Shown in pieces: positions 16,789-28,660 of a stretch of 41,895 nt of DNA. A model generated the notes under the pieces. It did no database searches, was not told the DNA's origin, and worked only from the letters and a program-made list of their open reading frames with translations. Source of the DNA: Methylocucumis oryzae (GTDB lineage Bacteria > Pseudomonadota > Gammaproteobacteria > Methylococcales > Methylomonadaceae); NCBI RefSeq assembly GCF_000963695.1, contig NZ_LAJX01000055.1, forward strand, positions 1 to 41,895. The letters run 5' to 3'. A program made the position numbers and the translations under genes. Positions within the stretch are counted from its first letter, which is position 1. Each line of letters starts with the position of its first letter.

Positions 16789-18462
16789 TTAAAATAAACC
16801 GCTAATTCGTCCGTCATCATCAATATCAATACGCTCTGCGGCAGGTATTTTAGGCAGACCGGGCATTGTCATCATGTCGCCAGCAATAGCAACAATAAAG
16901 CCCGCGCCATTGGCTAAGCGCACTTCGCTGATTTCAACGGTATGGCCTGAAGGTGCGCCTTTAGCGCTGGGGTCGGTGGAAAATGACATTTGCGTTTTAG
17001 CCATGCAGATAGGAAAACGACCGTAATCCGTTTGCCAAGCCTTTAGCTGCGCTTTGACTTTAGCGCTTGCCGTAACGGTACCCGCACCGTAAAGTTTGGT
17101 GGCAATCGTCGTGATTTTGTCCCATAAGCTTAACTCATCATCGTAAACATAATTGATGGTGGGTGGATTATTATCAACCACGTTCGCCACGGCTTGCGCT
17201 AACGCTTCAGCACCCGCTCCGCCGTGCGCCCAATGTTTAGAAATAACGCAGGTGGCGCCTAATTCTGCACAGCGATTGCTTAACCAGTTGAGTTCCGCTT
17301 CGGTATCAAAGCTAAAATGATTAACGCAAATCACGCAAGGCAAGCCGTAATGCTGCGTGATGTTGTGATAATGCCGTTGTAAATTACTAAAGCCTTGTTC
17401 TAAGGCGCTTAGGTTTTCTTGATTTAAAACCTCTTTAGCTACGCCGCCATGAAACTTTAATGCGCGTATGGTGGCGACAAGTACCACCGCTGACGGTTTT
17501 AAACCGGTCATTCGGCATTTAATATCAATGAATTTTTCGGCACCTAAGTCAGCGCCAAAACCGGCTTCAGTGACGACGTAATCCGCTAATTTAAGCGCTG
17601 TTTTAGTCGCGGTTACCGTGTTACAACCATGTGCGATATTGGCGAATGGCCCACCATGAATAATCGCCAAGTTGTTTTCTAGGGTTTGGACAAAATTTGG
17701 TTTTATCGCATCTTTTAATAACGCCGCCATCGCGCCGTGTGCGTTTAAGCCGCTGGCATAAACCGGTGTTATTTTGTCGGATTTATAGCCAATGACAATA
17801 CGACCTAAGCGTTGTTTTAAATCGGCTAAGCTGGTGGCTAAGCATAAAATGGCCATGACTTCAGAAGCCACGACAATGTCAAAACCATCTTCGCGTAAAT
17901 AGCCGTTAGCGGCACCGCCCATACCTACGACAATATGGCGTAAGGCTCTATCGTTCATATCGACCACGCGTTTCCATTGAATACGTCTTGGGTCAATATC
18001 TAAGGCGTTGCCGTGGTTGATATGGTTATCAATCAGCGCTGATAATAAGTTATGTGCAACACCTATGGCATGAAAATCACCGGTGAAATGTAGATTAATA
18101 TCTTCCATAGGCACGACTTGCGCATAACCACCGCCTGCCGCGCCACCTTTAACGCCGAAACAAGGGCCTAATGACGGTTCACGTAAGCACATGATGGTTT
18201 TTTTGCCAATACGGTTTAGTGCATCACCTAAACCAACTGTAGTCGTGGTTTTTCCTTCTCCGGCAGGCGTAGGGCTAATCGCGGTCACTAAAATGAGTTT
18301 ACCATCCGGTTTATTTTGTAGGCTGTTGATATAATTTAACGATAACTTCGCCTTATAATGACCAATGGGATCTAAATGTTCAGCCGCTATCCCAAATAAT
18401 TCATGGGCTAAGCCGATAATCGGTTTCATTTTAGCTTGTTGCGCAATCGCTATATCTGACAT
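16789..18462 (-). CDS. fhs: Formate-tetrahydrofolate ligase
   Basis: Fhs joins formate to tetrahydrofolate using ATP, giving 10-formyl-THF for purine synthesis and C1 assimilation; methylotrophs use it (also named ftfL) to feed the serine cycle. The 557-residue protein is intact. It has the ATP-binding loop [54 protein letters not shown] and the end [16 protein letters not shown]. purH, which uses 10-formyl-THF, is also in this window but about 21 kb away. It starts at ATG 18462. Confidence 0.96.
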   Translation of the reverse strand: MSDIAIAQQAKMKPIIGLAHELFGIAAEHLDPIGHYKAKLSLNYINSLQNKPDGKLILVTAISPTPAGEGKTTTTVGLGDALNRIGKKTIMCLREPSLGPCFGVKGGAAGGGYAQVVPMEDINLHFTGDFHAIGVAHNLLSALIDNHINHGNALDIDPRRIQWKRVVDMNDRALRHIVVGMGGAANGYLREDGFDIVVASEVMAILCLATSLADLKQRLGRIVIGYKSDKITPVYASGLNAHGAMAALLKDAIKPNFVQTLENNLAIIHGGPFANIAHGCNTVTATKTALKLADYVVTEAGFGADLGAEKFIDIKCRMTGLKPSAVVLVATIRALKFHGGVAKEVLNQENLSALEQGFSNLQRHYHNITQHYGLPCVICVNHFSFDTEAELNWLSNRCAELGATCVISKHWAHGGAGAEALAQAVANVVDNNPPTINYVYDDELSLWDKITTIATKLYGAGTVTASAKVKAQLKAWQTDYGRFPICMAKTQMSFSTDPSAKGAPSGHTVEISEVRLANGAGFIVAIAGDMMTMPGLPKIPAAERIDIDDDGRISGLF

Positions 18463-18626
18463 GGACGCTCTCTGAGATTAAATAAATTTCAATTATACTC
18501 ATGACGTAGCATCTAGGCATTAGCAATCCTGGTTTCTTTTGCCTATGACTAGACGAATGTGTGCTTACCAGCCACAATAATAGTTGCCATTCTTGTCTTT
18601 ATATCTTCTCTCTTTGGAGTTCCGTC

Positions 18627-19010
18627 ATGTCTATCGCAAGCAAATTAGTCGTATATACCGCCTTATTAAGCTCATTTAACGTCGCCTTAGCAGGAACCTT
18701 AAATAATGGTCAATGGACAGCAAGTTCTTGTAATACCTTGTCTGAGCCACCTGTGCTTGAAACTAACGGTAGCATCGATGATTATAATGCCAGTATAAAG
18801 TCGATTAATGATTGGCAGTTACAAGCGCAAAAATACTTTGATTGTTTGACTAAAGAAGCTAATGATGACAGCCAGGCTATCAGTGGCGCAGTTAATCAAG
18901 AACGTTCTAAATTTAATGATACGGTAGAAAAGCTTCATGCCGAAGCGGCCGCTTCGAGCTTCAATAGACAACCTGCTGCAGAAGCTGCTGAATCAACTGA
19001 CTCTGAGTGA
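18627..19010 (+). CDS. Small secreted protein of unknown function
   Basis: A predicted 127-residue exported protein. The signal peptide is SKLVVYTALLSSFNVALA, followed by GTLNNGQW. The mature part has two cysteines (SSCNTL and YFDCLT) that could form one disulfide, then a helical, acidic and alanine-rich tail (LHAEAAAS, AAEAAESTDSE). I recognise no family. ATG 18627 has a GGAG site 7 nt upstream; an earlier in-frame start at 18561 would bury the signal peptide. Confidence 0.7.
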   Translation: MSIASKLVVYTALLSSFNVALAGTLNNGQWTASSCNTLSEPPVLETNGSIDDYNASIKSINDWQLQAQKYFDCLTKEANDDSQAISGAVNQERSKFNDTVEKLHAEAAASSFNRQPAAEAAESTDSE

Positions 19011-19083
19011 TATGGCAAGGTTTTGCTTAAAAATTCCATCACAGCGCTTAAAGTCTTATGACGAATAGCGCCAAGTCGATTAA

Positions 19084-20827
<1,744 letters not shown>

Positions 20828-20844
20828 TTTTTAGGAAACATGCT

Positions 20845-21680
20845 ATGCAATTATGCGGTTTTGAAGTCGGCTTGAATCAGCCATTATTTTTAATAGCCGG
20901 GCCTTGTGTAATAGAAAGCGAACAATTAGCGCTAGATACGGCTGGGCAATTAAAAGAAATGACCACAGCGCTGAATATTCCCTTTATTTACAAAAGCTCT
21001 TTTGATAAAGCCAATCGTTCTTCTATGAATAGCTTTAGAGGCTTGGGTTTAGAAACGGGCTTAGCTATTTTAGAAAAAGTTAAGCAGCAGCTAGGTGTGC
21101 CTGTGCTTACCGATGTACATGAAGACACGCCGTTAAACGAAGTCGCTGCGGTGGTCGATGTTATGCAGACCCCGGCGTTTTTTTATGTAGACAAACGAAT
21201 TTTATCCAAAGCGTCGCTGCCCAAGGTTTACCGGTTAATATCAAAAAAGGTCAATTTTTAGCACCTTGGGATATGGCGAATGTTGCTGATAAGGCTAAAG
21301 CGACTGGTAACCAGCAAATTATGGTTTGTGAACGCGGTGTATCGTTTGGCTATAACAACTTAGTTTCTGACATGCGCTCATTGGCCGTCATGCGCGACAC
21401 GGGGTGTCCTGTGGTATTTGATGCCACGCATTCGGTGCAGTTACCCGGTGGTCAAGGCAGTTGTTCCGGTGGACAACGTGAATTTGTGCCGGTATTAGCG
21501 CGCGCCGCTGTTGCTGTTGGCATTGCCGGTTTGTTTATGGAAACACATCCTAATCCCGCAGAAGCTAAAAGCGATGGCCCTAACTCATGGCCTATACATA
21601 GAATGCGCGAATTATTAGAAACTTTGTTAACGTTGGATAAGGTCGTTAAAAACACGCCGTTCATAGAAACCACGTTATAA
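20845..21680 (+). CDS. kdsA: 3-deoxy-8-phosphooctulonate synthase (frameshifted)
   Basis: KdsA condenses arabinose 5-phosphate and phosphoenolpyruvate to Kdo-8-phosphate for lipopolysaccharide. Motifs seen: [58 protein letters not shown] and [10 protein letters not shown]. The frame breaks at the T7 run 21178-21184. With T5 it reads [17 protein letters not shown] and continues through [17 protein letters not shown], giving about 277 residues. So this site carries two extra bases (or lacks one). A GGA-type ribosome site precedes the ATG. It is probably co-transcribed with pyrG. Confidence 0.94.
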
Positions 21681-21690
21681 CACTATAACG

Positions 21691-21840
21691 GGAAGAAGTG
21701 ATTCCAATGTATTAAACGATGAGGTCGGTCATTATCAACTCATCACGAGTTTTGCTGGCGATGATACCGCTTCGCCAGTGCTGTTTCCTGAATTAACTAT
21801 TGATTTGGTTGATTTATTTAAAGATAACGTTTTAATTAAC
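21691..21840 (+). pseudogene. Remnant of a Uma2-family (DUF820) endonuclease, C-terminal end only
   Basis: In the 171-bp gap after kdsA one frame reads VLNDEVGHYQLITSFAGDD, then ASPVLFPELTIDLVDLF. This resembles the C-terminal end of Uma2-family restriction-endonuclease-like proteins, where a YxL-type strand is followed by an FPEL(x)(L/I)DL-type motif. No start codon or catalytic core is present, so only about 45 codons survive. Assignment rests on remembered family patterns and is moderate. Confidence 0.45.
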
Positions 21841-21851
21841 TGTTTCATTGT

Positions 21852-23666
<1,815 letters not shown>

Positions 23667-23688
23667 CCACTCGTAATGTTAGTAGGGT

Positions 23689-23718
23689 GCGATATGCGCG
23701 CCCTACTAATGTCTTTTT
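23689..23718 (+). terminator. Rho-independent terminator after eno
   Basis: Stem TTAGTAGGG paired with CCCTACTAA (23689-23697 and 23701-23709 region, with partly pairing TGCG/GCGC inside), followed by T5 at 23714-23718. It lies 23 nt after the eno stop. The GTAGGGTGCG...CCCTAC arm resembles a common intergenic repeat also seen near 35193-35209. Confidence 0.75.
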
Positions 23719-23759
23719 GGCTTTGTGCCGTTTCCCTTGCCCTGGCTTAAGCGAAATCC

Positions 23760-24029
23760 ATGAATGTGCTTATTGTCATTTTTTGTTGTCTGTGTGCCCA
23801 TTTGCAATACCGCTTATGGTTAGGTGAAGACAGTTTTCCTCGTATTGAAGCCGCTGAGCAGCGCTTAGCCTCTTTGAAAAAACAAGTTGAAGAAAAACAA
23901 CAGCGTAATATGGCCTTATACGCTGAAATTGAAGACTTACGCGCTGGTCAAGAAGCACTTGAAGAGCGTGCACGTAACGAGTTAGGCATGATTAAAGAAC
24001 ATGAAACTTTTTTTCAGGTGTTGGAATGA
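23760..24029 (+). CDS. ftsB: Cell division protein FtsB
   Basis: FtsB is a small bitopic membrane protein that joins FtsL and FtsQ at the septum. The 89-residue protein has one N-terminal membrane helix (VLIVIFCCLCAHLQYRLWLG), a periplasmic coiled coil (ASLKKQVEEKQQRNMALYAE) and the conserved end ALEERARNELGMIKEHETFF. eno-ftsB order is typical. The stop overlaps the start of the next gene (ATGA at 24026-24029), so the two are translationally coupled. Confidence 0.94.
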   Translation: MNVLIVIFCCLCAHLQYRLWLGEDSFPRIEAAEQRLASLKKQVEEKQQRNMALYAEIEDLRAGQEALEERARNELGMIKEHETFFQVLE

Positions 24030-25237
24030 AAAAGCTTTTTATTCATGCTGGTTTCGACAAATGCGGTAGTAGCTCCATTCAAACATTTTTATGTCAACAC
24101 GAATTTTATCACTGTCTTAACGGCGACAAGCTGCATTACGCTGCGTTATGGCATGACCGAATTTTATGGGGTAAGGAATTGCTTAAAAACGCTAAGCAAC
24201 GTCCTCATGGCTATCGCGCGTCTATTCCATTAGCAGCCTTAAGTCCGTCACCACAAGAATACTTTGCAACTATTGGTAAGCAATTACTTGAATTACTAGA
24301 GCACTATCCAGTGATTATTTCGCGCGAAGCGTGGAGCTATGAGTTTGAACACTGGCTAAATATCCAGTTTTTTCAAGAACATAATATCGATGTGACCTTT
24401 ATTTTTTATATTCGCCCTCCGGCTATGTGGTTAAATAGCGCATGGTGGCAATGGGGTGCTTGGTCGGGTTTAGAATTAGATGATTGGCTTGAGCAGTTTT
24501 TTGGTGCGGCTGATTATGGCGAGCGTATCCATTCCTTCAACTGTTTAACTTGGGCTAACAGCGTGCATACACGCTTGTTAACACCTGATTTATTAGTCGA
24601 TTTTACTAAACTGGTTGGCATTGACTTAAATCGCTATCAAGAGCTACAAGTCGTTGCCAACAAAAGCTTGCCGAATAGTATCTTACGGTTTTATCAAACG
24701 CATCGCCAATTTAGGCCAGAGCCTCATACACCTAAAGTCGATTTTATTGTTGAAAAATACTTACACCTAGACGGCAAACCTGACTGGATATTAAGCCAAC
24801 GTCAAGTTGAGCGTATTATTGAGAAATCTAAACTCAACAGTCATTTCTTATTAACCTATATTGATGCTGACCAAAAAGACCAATTATTAGCCGATCAGCG
24901 GTTCTGGGATGCAAAAGCGTTTGCTCATCTCGATGTCAAGCCAGTAGATAAGGTATTGCCCAGCTATGAAGACCTAGATGCAATTGCGGTTGCCAGTTTA
25001 AATGCGCTGACTTATACCGTGGAAGCATTAGAAGCCTTGAAAGCTGAGCGTAATCCTATCTTCGATAATGCCGATTTATGGCGTGATTTAGCGTTACATG
25101 TCGAAAAACAAAACGTTGAGTTGGCATTACAGCTCATGAAGCAGGCTTATAAGTTACGTCCAGATGGCAAATTAATTAACCAAAAGTTAGTGGCTTATGA
25201 AGCTCGGTTGACTAAGAAAGCTCAGCAAAAATCTTAA
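24026..25237 (+). CDS. Sulfotransferase-like protein with C-terminal helical repeat
   Basis: A 403-residue protein. The N-terminus has IHAGFDKCGSSSIQTFL, matching the strand-loop-helix that binds the 5' phosphosulfate of PAPS in sulfotransferases (usually HxGxxKTGSTSIQ). The middle keeps family-like IISREAWSYEF and FIFYIRPPAMWLNSAWWQW. The last 60 residues look like one TPR-type unit (LWRDLALHVEKQNVELALQL, MKQAYKLRPDG). The lysine is kept, but cysteine replaces the usual threonine after it. In many relatives ispD follows ftsB; here this gene does, coupled by a 4-nt overlap. A role in modifying a surface polysaccharide is inference. Confidence 0.7.
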   Translation: MKKLFIHAGFDKCGSSSIQTFLCQHEFYHCLNGDKLHYAALWHDRILWGKELLKNAKQRPHGYRASIPLAALSPSPQEYFATIGKQLLELLEHYPVIISREAWSYEFEHWLNIQFFQEHNIDVTFIFYIRPPAMWLNSAWWQWGAWSGLELDDWLEQFFGAADYGERIHSFNCLTWANSVHTRLLTPDLLVDFTKLVGIDLNRYQELQVVANKSLPNSILRFYQTHRQFRPEPHTPKVDFIVEKYLHLDGKPDWILSQRQVERIIEKSKLNSHFLLTYIDADQKDQLLADQRFWDAKAFAHLDVKPVDKVLPSYEDLDAIAVASLNALTYTVEALEALKAERNPIFDNADLWRDLALHVEKQNVELALQLMKQAYKLRPDGKLINQKLVAYEARLTKKAQQKS

Positions 25238-25300
25238 TGATTCCTGTAATAGCATTGGTTAATTGCTGAGCCATTGCAATGAAAAGGTAGTTAAGCGAGG

Positions 25301-26620
25301 TTATTCCTTCGGTGGAGTATAGCCACTTGGCAGAGCATCATTACCCTCAAATAAAAATTTGCGCCGTTCATCCGCCAAAAAAGCTCTTGCTTTAGCATCG
25401 TAACTGGTTAGTCGATATTCGTTAATTAACATGGTTTGTTTGCTTAACCACTGTTGCCAGGCTTGTTTGGATATTTTTTCATAAATTTCCTGGCCTTGTT
25501 GACCTGGAAACGGTGGATTGTCTAAGCCTTCGGCGTCTATATTCAATTTTGCGCAATGTATTAATCGAGTCATTGTTGCTCTCTCTAAGTTTTGTAATAA
25601 ATTTTTTATCGGCGCGGCTAGGCCAAGCGGTATGGGGTTGTTTACGTTATACCAAAGCAGCGCGTCGTTTTCCAAAATAAAATGTGTATAGCTTTTCAGG
25701 TAAAAACATAAAGGTGTATAGTTTAAATGGAAATGGGAAAAAGTATGGCAGGCTGTGTTTAATGCGTGTTGTTTTAAGATGACTAAATTTTTTAAATGGC
25801 ACCATTGCTCTGCTTCAGTCGGGGATTGAAATTCTGGCAGACTCCATAATCCTCCCCAAATACCGTTAGTGGGCCGTTTATACAGCAATACTTGGTGTTC
25901 TGGTGTGATTGCCAGTAATAAATAAACATGTTTTTCTGGTAAAGCTCGACGTGGTTTAGGCGTTGGGTAGGCATGTACGCAGTTGTTAATATACGCTTGG
26001 CAGGTGTTTTGTAATGGGCAATGCCCGCAATTAGGTTTGCTACGAGTGCAAAGTGTAGCGCCTAAATCCATTATAGCTTGGGTGTAGTCGCTTACTCTAT
26101 GTTGGGGTGTTAAGCTACGGCTAATCTCCCATAGCTGTTTTTGTACTTGGCTTTGGCCAGACCAGCCTGATACGGCGTAGACACGGCTTAATACGCGTTT
26201 AACATTGCCGTCTAAAATAGGCGCGCTTTGTTCAAAAGCAATGCTTAGGATGGCCCCGGCAGTTGATTGTCCAATACCTGGTAAACGGGTCAATTCATCT
26301 AAGGTGTTTGGAAAATAGCCTAAGTGATGAATAATTTGTGCGGTTTTGTGCAAGTTACGCGCGCGCGCGTAATAGCCTAATCCTGACCAGAGCGCTAAGA
26401 CGTCATTGATAGACGCTGCAGCCAGCTCGTCAATAGTGGGAAAGCGTGCGATAAACGCGTTGAAATAAGGAATGACTGTGCTGACTTGAGTTTGCTGTAG
26501 CATAATTTCGGACAGCCATACTCGATAAGGTGTTTTCGGTTGTTGCCAGGGCAGTTGTTTGCGTCCGTGTTGGTCAAACCAATTGAGTAATTGATAGTGA
26601 AATTCGTCTGGGGATAACAT
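25301..26620 (-). CDS. mutY: Adenine DNA glycosylase fused to Fe(2+)-trafficking protein YggX
   Basis: Residues 1-349 are MutY, which removes adenine mispaired with 8-oxoguanine. Seen: WLSEIMLQQTQVSTVIPYF, helix-hairpin-helix LPGIGQSTAGAI with catalytic region ILDGNVKRVLSR, four cysteines of the iron-sulfur cluster (CTRSKPNCGHCPLQNTC), and a NUDIX-like C-terminal domain (GIWGGLWSLPEF, TFSHFHL). Residues 350-439 are a complete YggX (MTRLIHCAKLNIDAEGLDNP, KARAFLADERRKFLFEG), normally a separate 90-residue gene next to mutY. No stop separates them; the YggX ATG is at 25571-25573, with an AGAGAG stretch upstream that could be its own ribosome site. So this may be a true fusion, a read-through pair, or a mutY stop lost to an indel. 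Confidence 0.93.
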   Translation of the reverse strand: MLSPDEFHYQLLNWFDQHGRKQLPWQQPKTPYRVWLSEIMLQQTQVSTVIPYFNAFIARFPTIDELAAASINDVLALWSGLGYYARARNLHKTAQIIHHLGYFPNTLDELTRLPGIGQSTAGAILSIAFEQSAPILDGNVKRVLSRVYAVSGWSGQSQVQKQLWEISRSLTPQHRVSDYTQAIMDLGATLCTRSKPNCGHCPLQNTCQAYINNCVHAYPTPKPRRALPEKHVYLLLAITPEHQVLLYKRPTNGIWGGLWSLPEFQSPTEAEQWCHLKNLVILKQHALNTACHTFSHFHLNYTPLCFYLKSYTHFILENDALLWYNVNNPIPLGLAAPIKNLLQNLERATMTRLIHCAKLNIDAEGLDNPPFPGQQGQEIYEKISKQAWQQWLSKQTMLINEYRLTSYDAKARAFLADERRKFLFEGNDALPSGYTPPKE

Positions 26621-26729
26621 AGGATGGTGAGCAACGGGGATGTCTTACTGAGTAGCGTCTTAGCTATTTTGTTTTTGTGAAATAGTTTACACTGTATTAC
26701 TTAGAGGGTGTTATTTAGCTGTGTTATAA

Positions 26730-26863
26730 GGCTATCAACGTAAGGCGGGACAGGGTATTCAGGGTGCAGGACGCCGTAAATACATCCTTGTAGGCTTGGT
26801 GGCAGCATCCCTGCTGCCAACACCTGTACCCTAAATACCCTGTCCCTGCTAAAGTGTGTAGCC
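26730..26863. mobile_element. MITE-like element, copy C, with 8-bp target duplication
   Basis: A 134-bp element. The left terminal repeat (GGCTATCAACGTAAGG..., 26730-26764) and right terminal repeat (26829-26863, ending GTAGCC) are inverted copies matching at about 27 of 35 positions. It includes the perfect arm GGGACAGGGTATT/AATACCCTGTCCC. A perfect 8-bp duplication, TGTTATAA, flanks it at 26722-26729 and 26864-26871. The centre holds GGCAGCATCCCTGCTGCC, an inner hairpin shared with copy A. There is no coding sequence. It lies between the mutY start and the next gene on the other strand, so it may affect promoters of either. Confidence 0.88.
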
Positions 26864-26898
26864 TGTTATAAAACTTAATAAAAAAGAAGAGGGGGAAT

Positions 26899-27192
26899 AT
26901 GTCATTAATGTTATTGGCCACGCTAGGTGGTTTTATAGTAATTGTCTGGTTTTATTTAACCGCGAAAGAGAAAGGTGAGTCACCTATTCAATGGGTCATT
27001 ATCGGCGTTATTGGATACTGGCTGACCTGGTGGTTGATTAAGCTGACCTTAGTCAATGCGGTGGCTGGCTTATTTGCAAAAAGCTTTGCGGGAGCTTTTT
27101 TGATTAGGCAGGTTCCGGCGCTTTGTGCGATTACAGCTGCTTATTTGATTCGGAAAAAATTATTAGCTGATTTAGCCAAGAAATCACAATAG
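26899..27192 (+). CDS. Small inner-membrane protein of unknown function
   Basis: A 97-residue hydrophobic protein with about three membrane segments (LATLGGFIVIVWFYLTA, WVIIGVIGYWLTWWLIKL, AFLIRQVPALCAITAAYLI) and a basic end RKKLLADLAKKSQ. A strong purine ribosome site (AGAGGGGG) lies just before the ATG. I recognise no family. The start is 28 nt after the right target duplication of MITE copy C, so its promoter may lie within the element. Confidence 0.65.
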   Translation: MSLMLLATLGGFIVIVWFYLTAKEKGESPIQWVIIGVIGYWLTWWLIKLTLVNAVAGLFAKSFAGAFLIRQVPALCAITAAYLIRKKLLADLAKKSQ

Positions 27193-27204
27193 AGTTTCGC
27201 TGTT

Positions 27205-27231
27205 GAGGCAAGCTAGTATTACGCTTGCCTC
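27205..27231. terminator. Hairpin between convergent genes
   Basis: GAGGCAAGC (27205-27213) pairs perfectly with GCTTGCCTC (27223-27231) around a 9-nt loop, between the ends of the small membrane gene and the peroxiredoxin gene. There is no clear T-tract on either strand, so it is a probable but atypical bidirectional terminator. Confidence 0.5.
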
Positions 27232-27247
27232 GTCGGCAAATTAACGA

Positions 27248-27853
27248 TTACAGTTTATCTGCATTTTTATCTAAATACTCAGCAACACCTGCTGGGCTTG
27301 CGTTCATGCCCGCATCGCCTTTATTCCAACCTGCTGGACAGACTTCGCCGTGTTCTTCATGGAATTGTAAGGCATCGACCATGCGCAACAGCTCATCCAT
27401 GTTGCGGCCTAATGGTAAATCGTTGACGACTTGGTGGCGGACAACACCGCTACGGTCGACTAAGAAGGTGCCACGGTAAGCAACAGCAGGTGCGGCAGCT
27501 TCGACATCGTAGTCTTTGCAAATACTATGGGCAATATCGGCAGCCATGGTATAACGAACTGGACCAATACCGCCTTTGTTAACAGGGGTATTACGCCATG
27601 CATTGTGAGTGAAATGAGAGTCGATAGATACGGCAATAACTTCTACGCTACGGCTTTTGAATTCGTCTATGCGATGATCTAACGCGATTAACTCGCTAGG
27701 GCAAACGAAGGTAAAATCTAACGGGTAGAAAAATAAAACAGCATATTTACCACGAGTTGCTTCTGAAAAGCAGAAAGAGTCAACGATTTGACCGTCACCT
27801 AATACAGCGGGAACAGTGAAATCAGGTGCTTGTTTTCCAACTAATACGCTCAT
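27248..27853 (-). CDS. Typical 2-Cys peroxiredoxin (AhpC/Prx1 type)
   Basis: This enzyme reduces hydrogen peroxide and organic peroxides. The peroxidatic cysteine is C51 in DFTFVCPSE and the resolving cysteine is C172 in GEVCPAGW, giving a typical obligate-dimer 2-Cys enzyme of 201 residues. It has GGIG (KGGIGPVRY) and a tyrosine-containing C-terminal helix (AEYLDKN). These resemble the GGLG and YF features that make Prx1 enzymes sensitive to over-oxidation. A GGAG ribosome site precedes the ATG. No AhpF is adjacent, so thioredoxin is the likely reductant. Confidence 0.94.
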   Translation of the reverse strand: MSVLVGKQAPDFTVPAVLGDGQIVDSFCFSEATRGKYAVLFFYPLDFTFVCPSELIALDHRIDEFKSRSVEVIAVSIDSHFTHNAWRNTPVNKGGIGPVRYTMAADIAHSICKDYDVEAAAPAVAYRGTFLVDRSGVVRHQVVNDLPLGRNMDELLRMVDALQFHEEHGEVCPAGWNKGDAGMNASPAGVAEYLDKNADKL

Positions 27854-27900
27854 TGATTACTCCATAATGTTGAAATATATAGGGTTTATTGGTATCATCA

Positions 27901-27958
27901 GCCACTTGATTAGGTGGCATGAACCCTATTCTACACCAGTTCGGTCGGTAATTGTCTA
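27901..27958 (-). promoter_or_regulatory. Possible peroxiredoxin promoter with inverted repeat in the leader
   Basis: On the minus strand a -10 like TAGAAT (27928-27933) and a poor -35 like TAGACA (27953-27958) are 19 nt apart. Just downstream an inverted repeat, GCCAC/GTGGC (27901-27918, 8-nt spacer), overlaps the expected start of transcription, about 48 nt before the start codon. It may be an operator. I do not recognise it as an OxyR site. Confidence 0.35.
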
Positions 27959-28099
27959 GTGTTGAAATTTTTTACTTGCTTTTGCCTTAGCTTTGGCGAT
28001 AATTATGACAAGCCAGTTACTAAACTGGAGTTTACTATAACACTAAGGCGGTGCAACCTTGTTACTAGCTATTTTATAACTTTTATGGAGAGTTAAACC

Positions 28100-28654
28100 A
28101 TGGAAAAAATTAAACACATAACAGAACCTGATGTGTTCGGCTTTCAAGTTCGTATCGTAAGACGCGGAAAAGAAAGTAGCCGTTATTTTTCTCATAAGCT
28201 TTGGGGCAATAAAAGCAAATCATTACAAGCAGCTATTGCTTGGCGCGATCAAATGCTTGTGGTTTTAAAAGGCAGCAAAACTCGCTTTCTTAAACCACCT
28301 AAAAATAAAACAACAACCGGCGTAACCGGTGTTTCAAGAACGATTAAATTCGATCATCGTAAAGATAAAAGCTATTTGTGCTATACGGTGTTTTGGGTAT
28401 GCAATGGTAAGGCAAGAAACAAGACATTCCAAGTAGGCAATGTCGAAAAGGTATCGGCTGATGATGAATTGCATGCTTTTAGAACAGCGCGGTTATTCAG
28501 AAGTTGTTACGAATATGCTATAGATAATGATTTGGAATTTCACGATGAAAAAATTTATCGGTTGGAAAAAAACCAGATTGTACGACGACGAAAATTTAAA
28601 TCCGGTTTAGTCTGTTGTTTTCAGCATCACGGCGGTATTAAATACGCGCCGTGA
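28100..28654 (+). CDS. AP2-like DNA-binding protein (putative)
   Basis: A basic 184-residue protein. Two stretches look like AP2/integrase-type DNA-binding units, each with strands followed by a helix. Unit 1 is about residues 12-55 (GFQVRIVRRGKESSRYFSHK, LQAAIAWRDQML). Unit 2 is about residues 75-140 (GVTGVSRTIKFD, YTVFWVCNGKARNKTFQVGN, AFRTARLFRSCYEYAI). The pattern resembles bacterial AP2-domain proteins, often found as orphan genes or with homing nucleases. No nuclease motif is visible. It lies convergent with the Hsp70-family gene, 6 nt apart. Function is unknown. Confidence 0.5.
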   Translation: MEKIKHITEPDVFGFQVRIVRRGKESSRYFSHKLWGNKSKSLQAAIAWRDQMLVVLKGSKTRFLKPPKNKTTTGVTGVSRTIKFDHRKDKSYLCYTVFWVCNGKARNKTFQVGNVEKVSADDELHAFRTARLFRSCYEYAIDNDLEFHDEKIYRLEKNQIVRRRKFKSGLVCCFQHHGGIKYAP

Positions 28655-28660
28655 ACTTTT

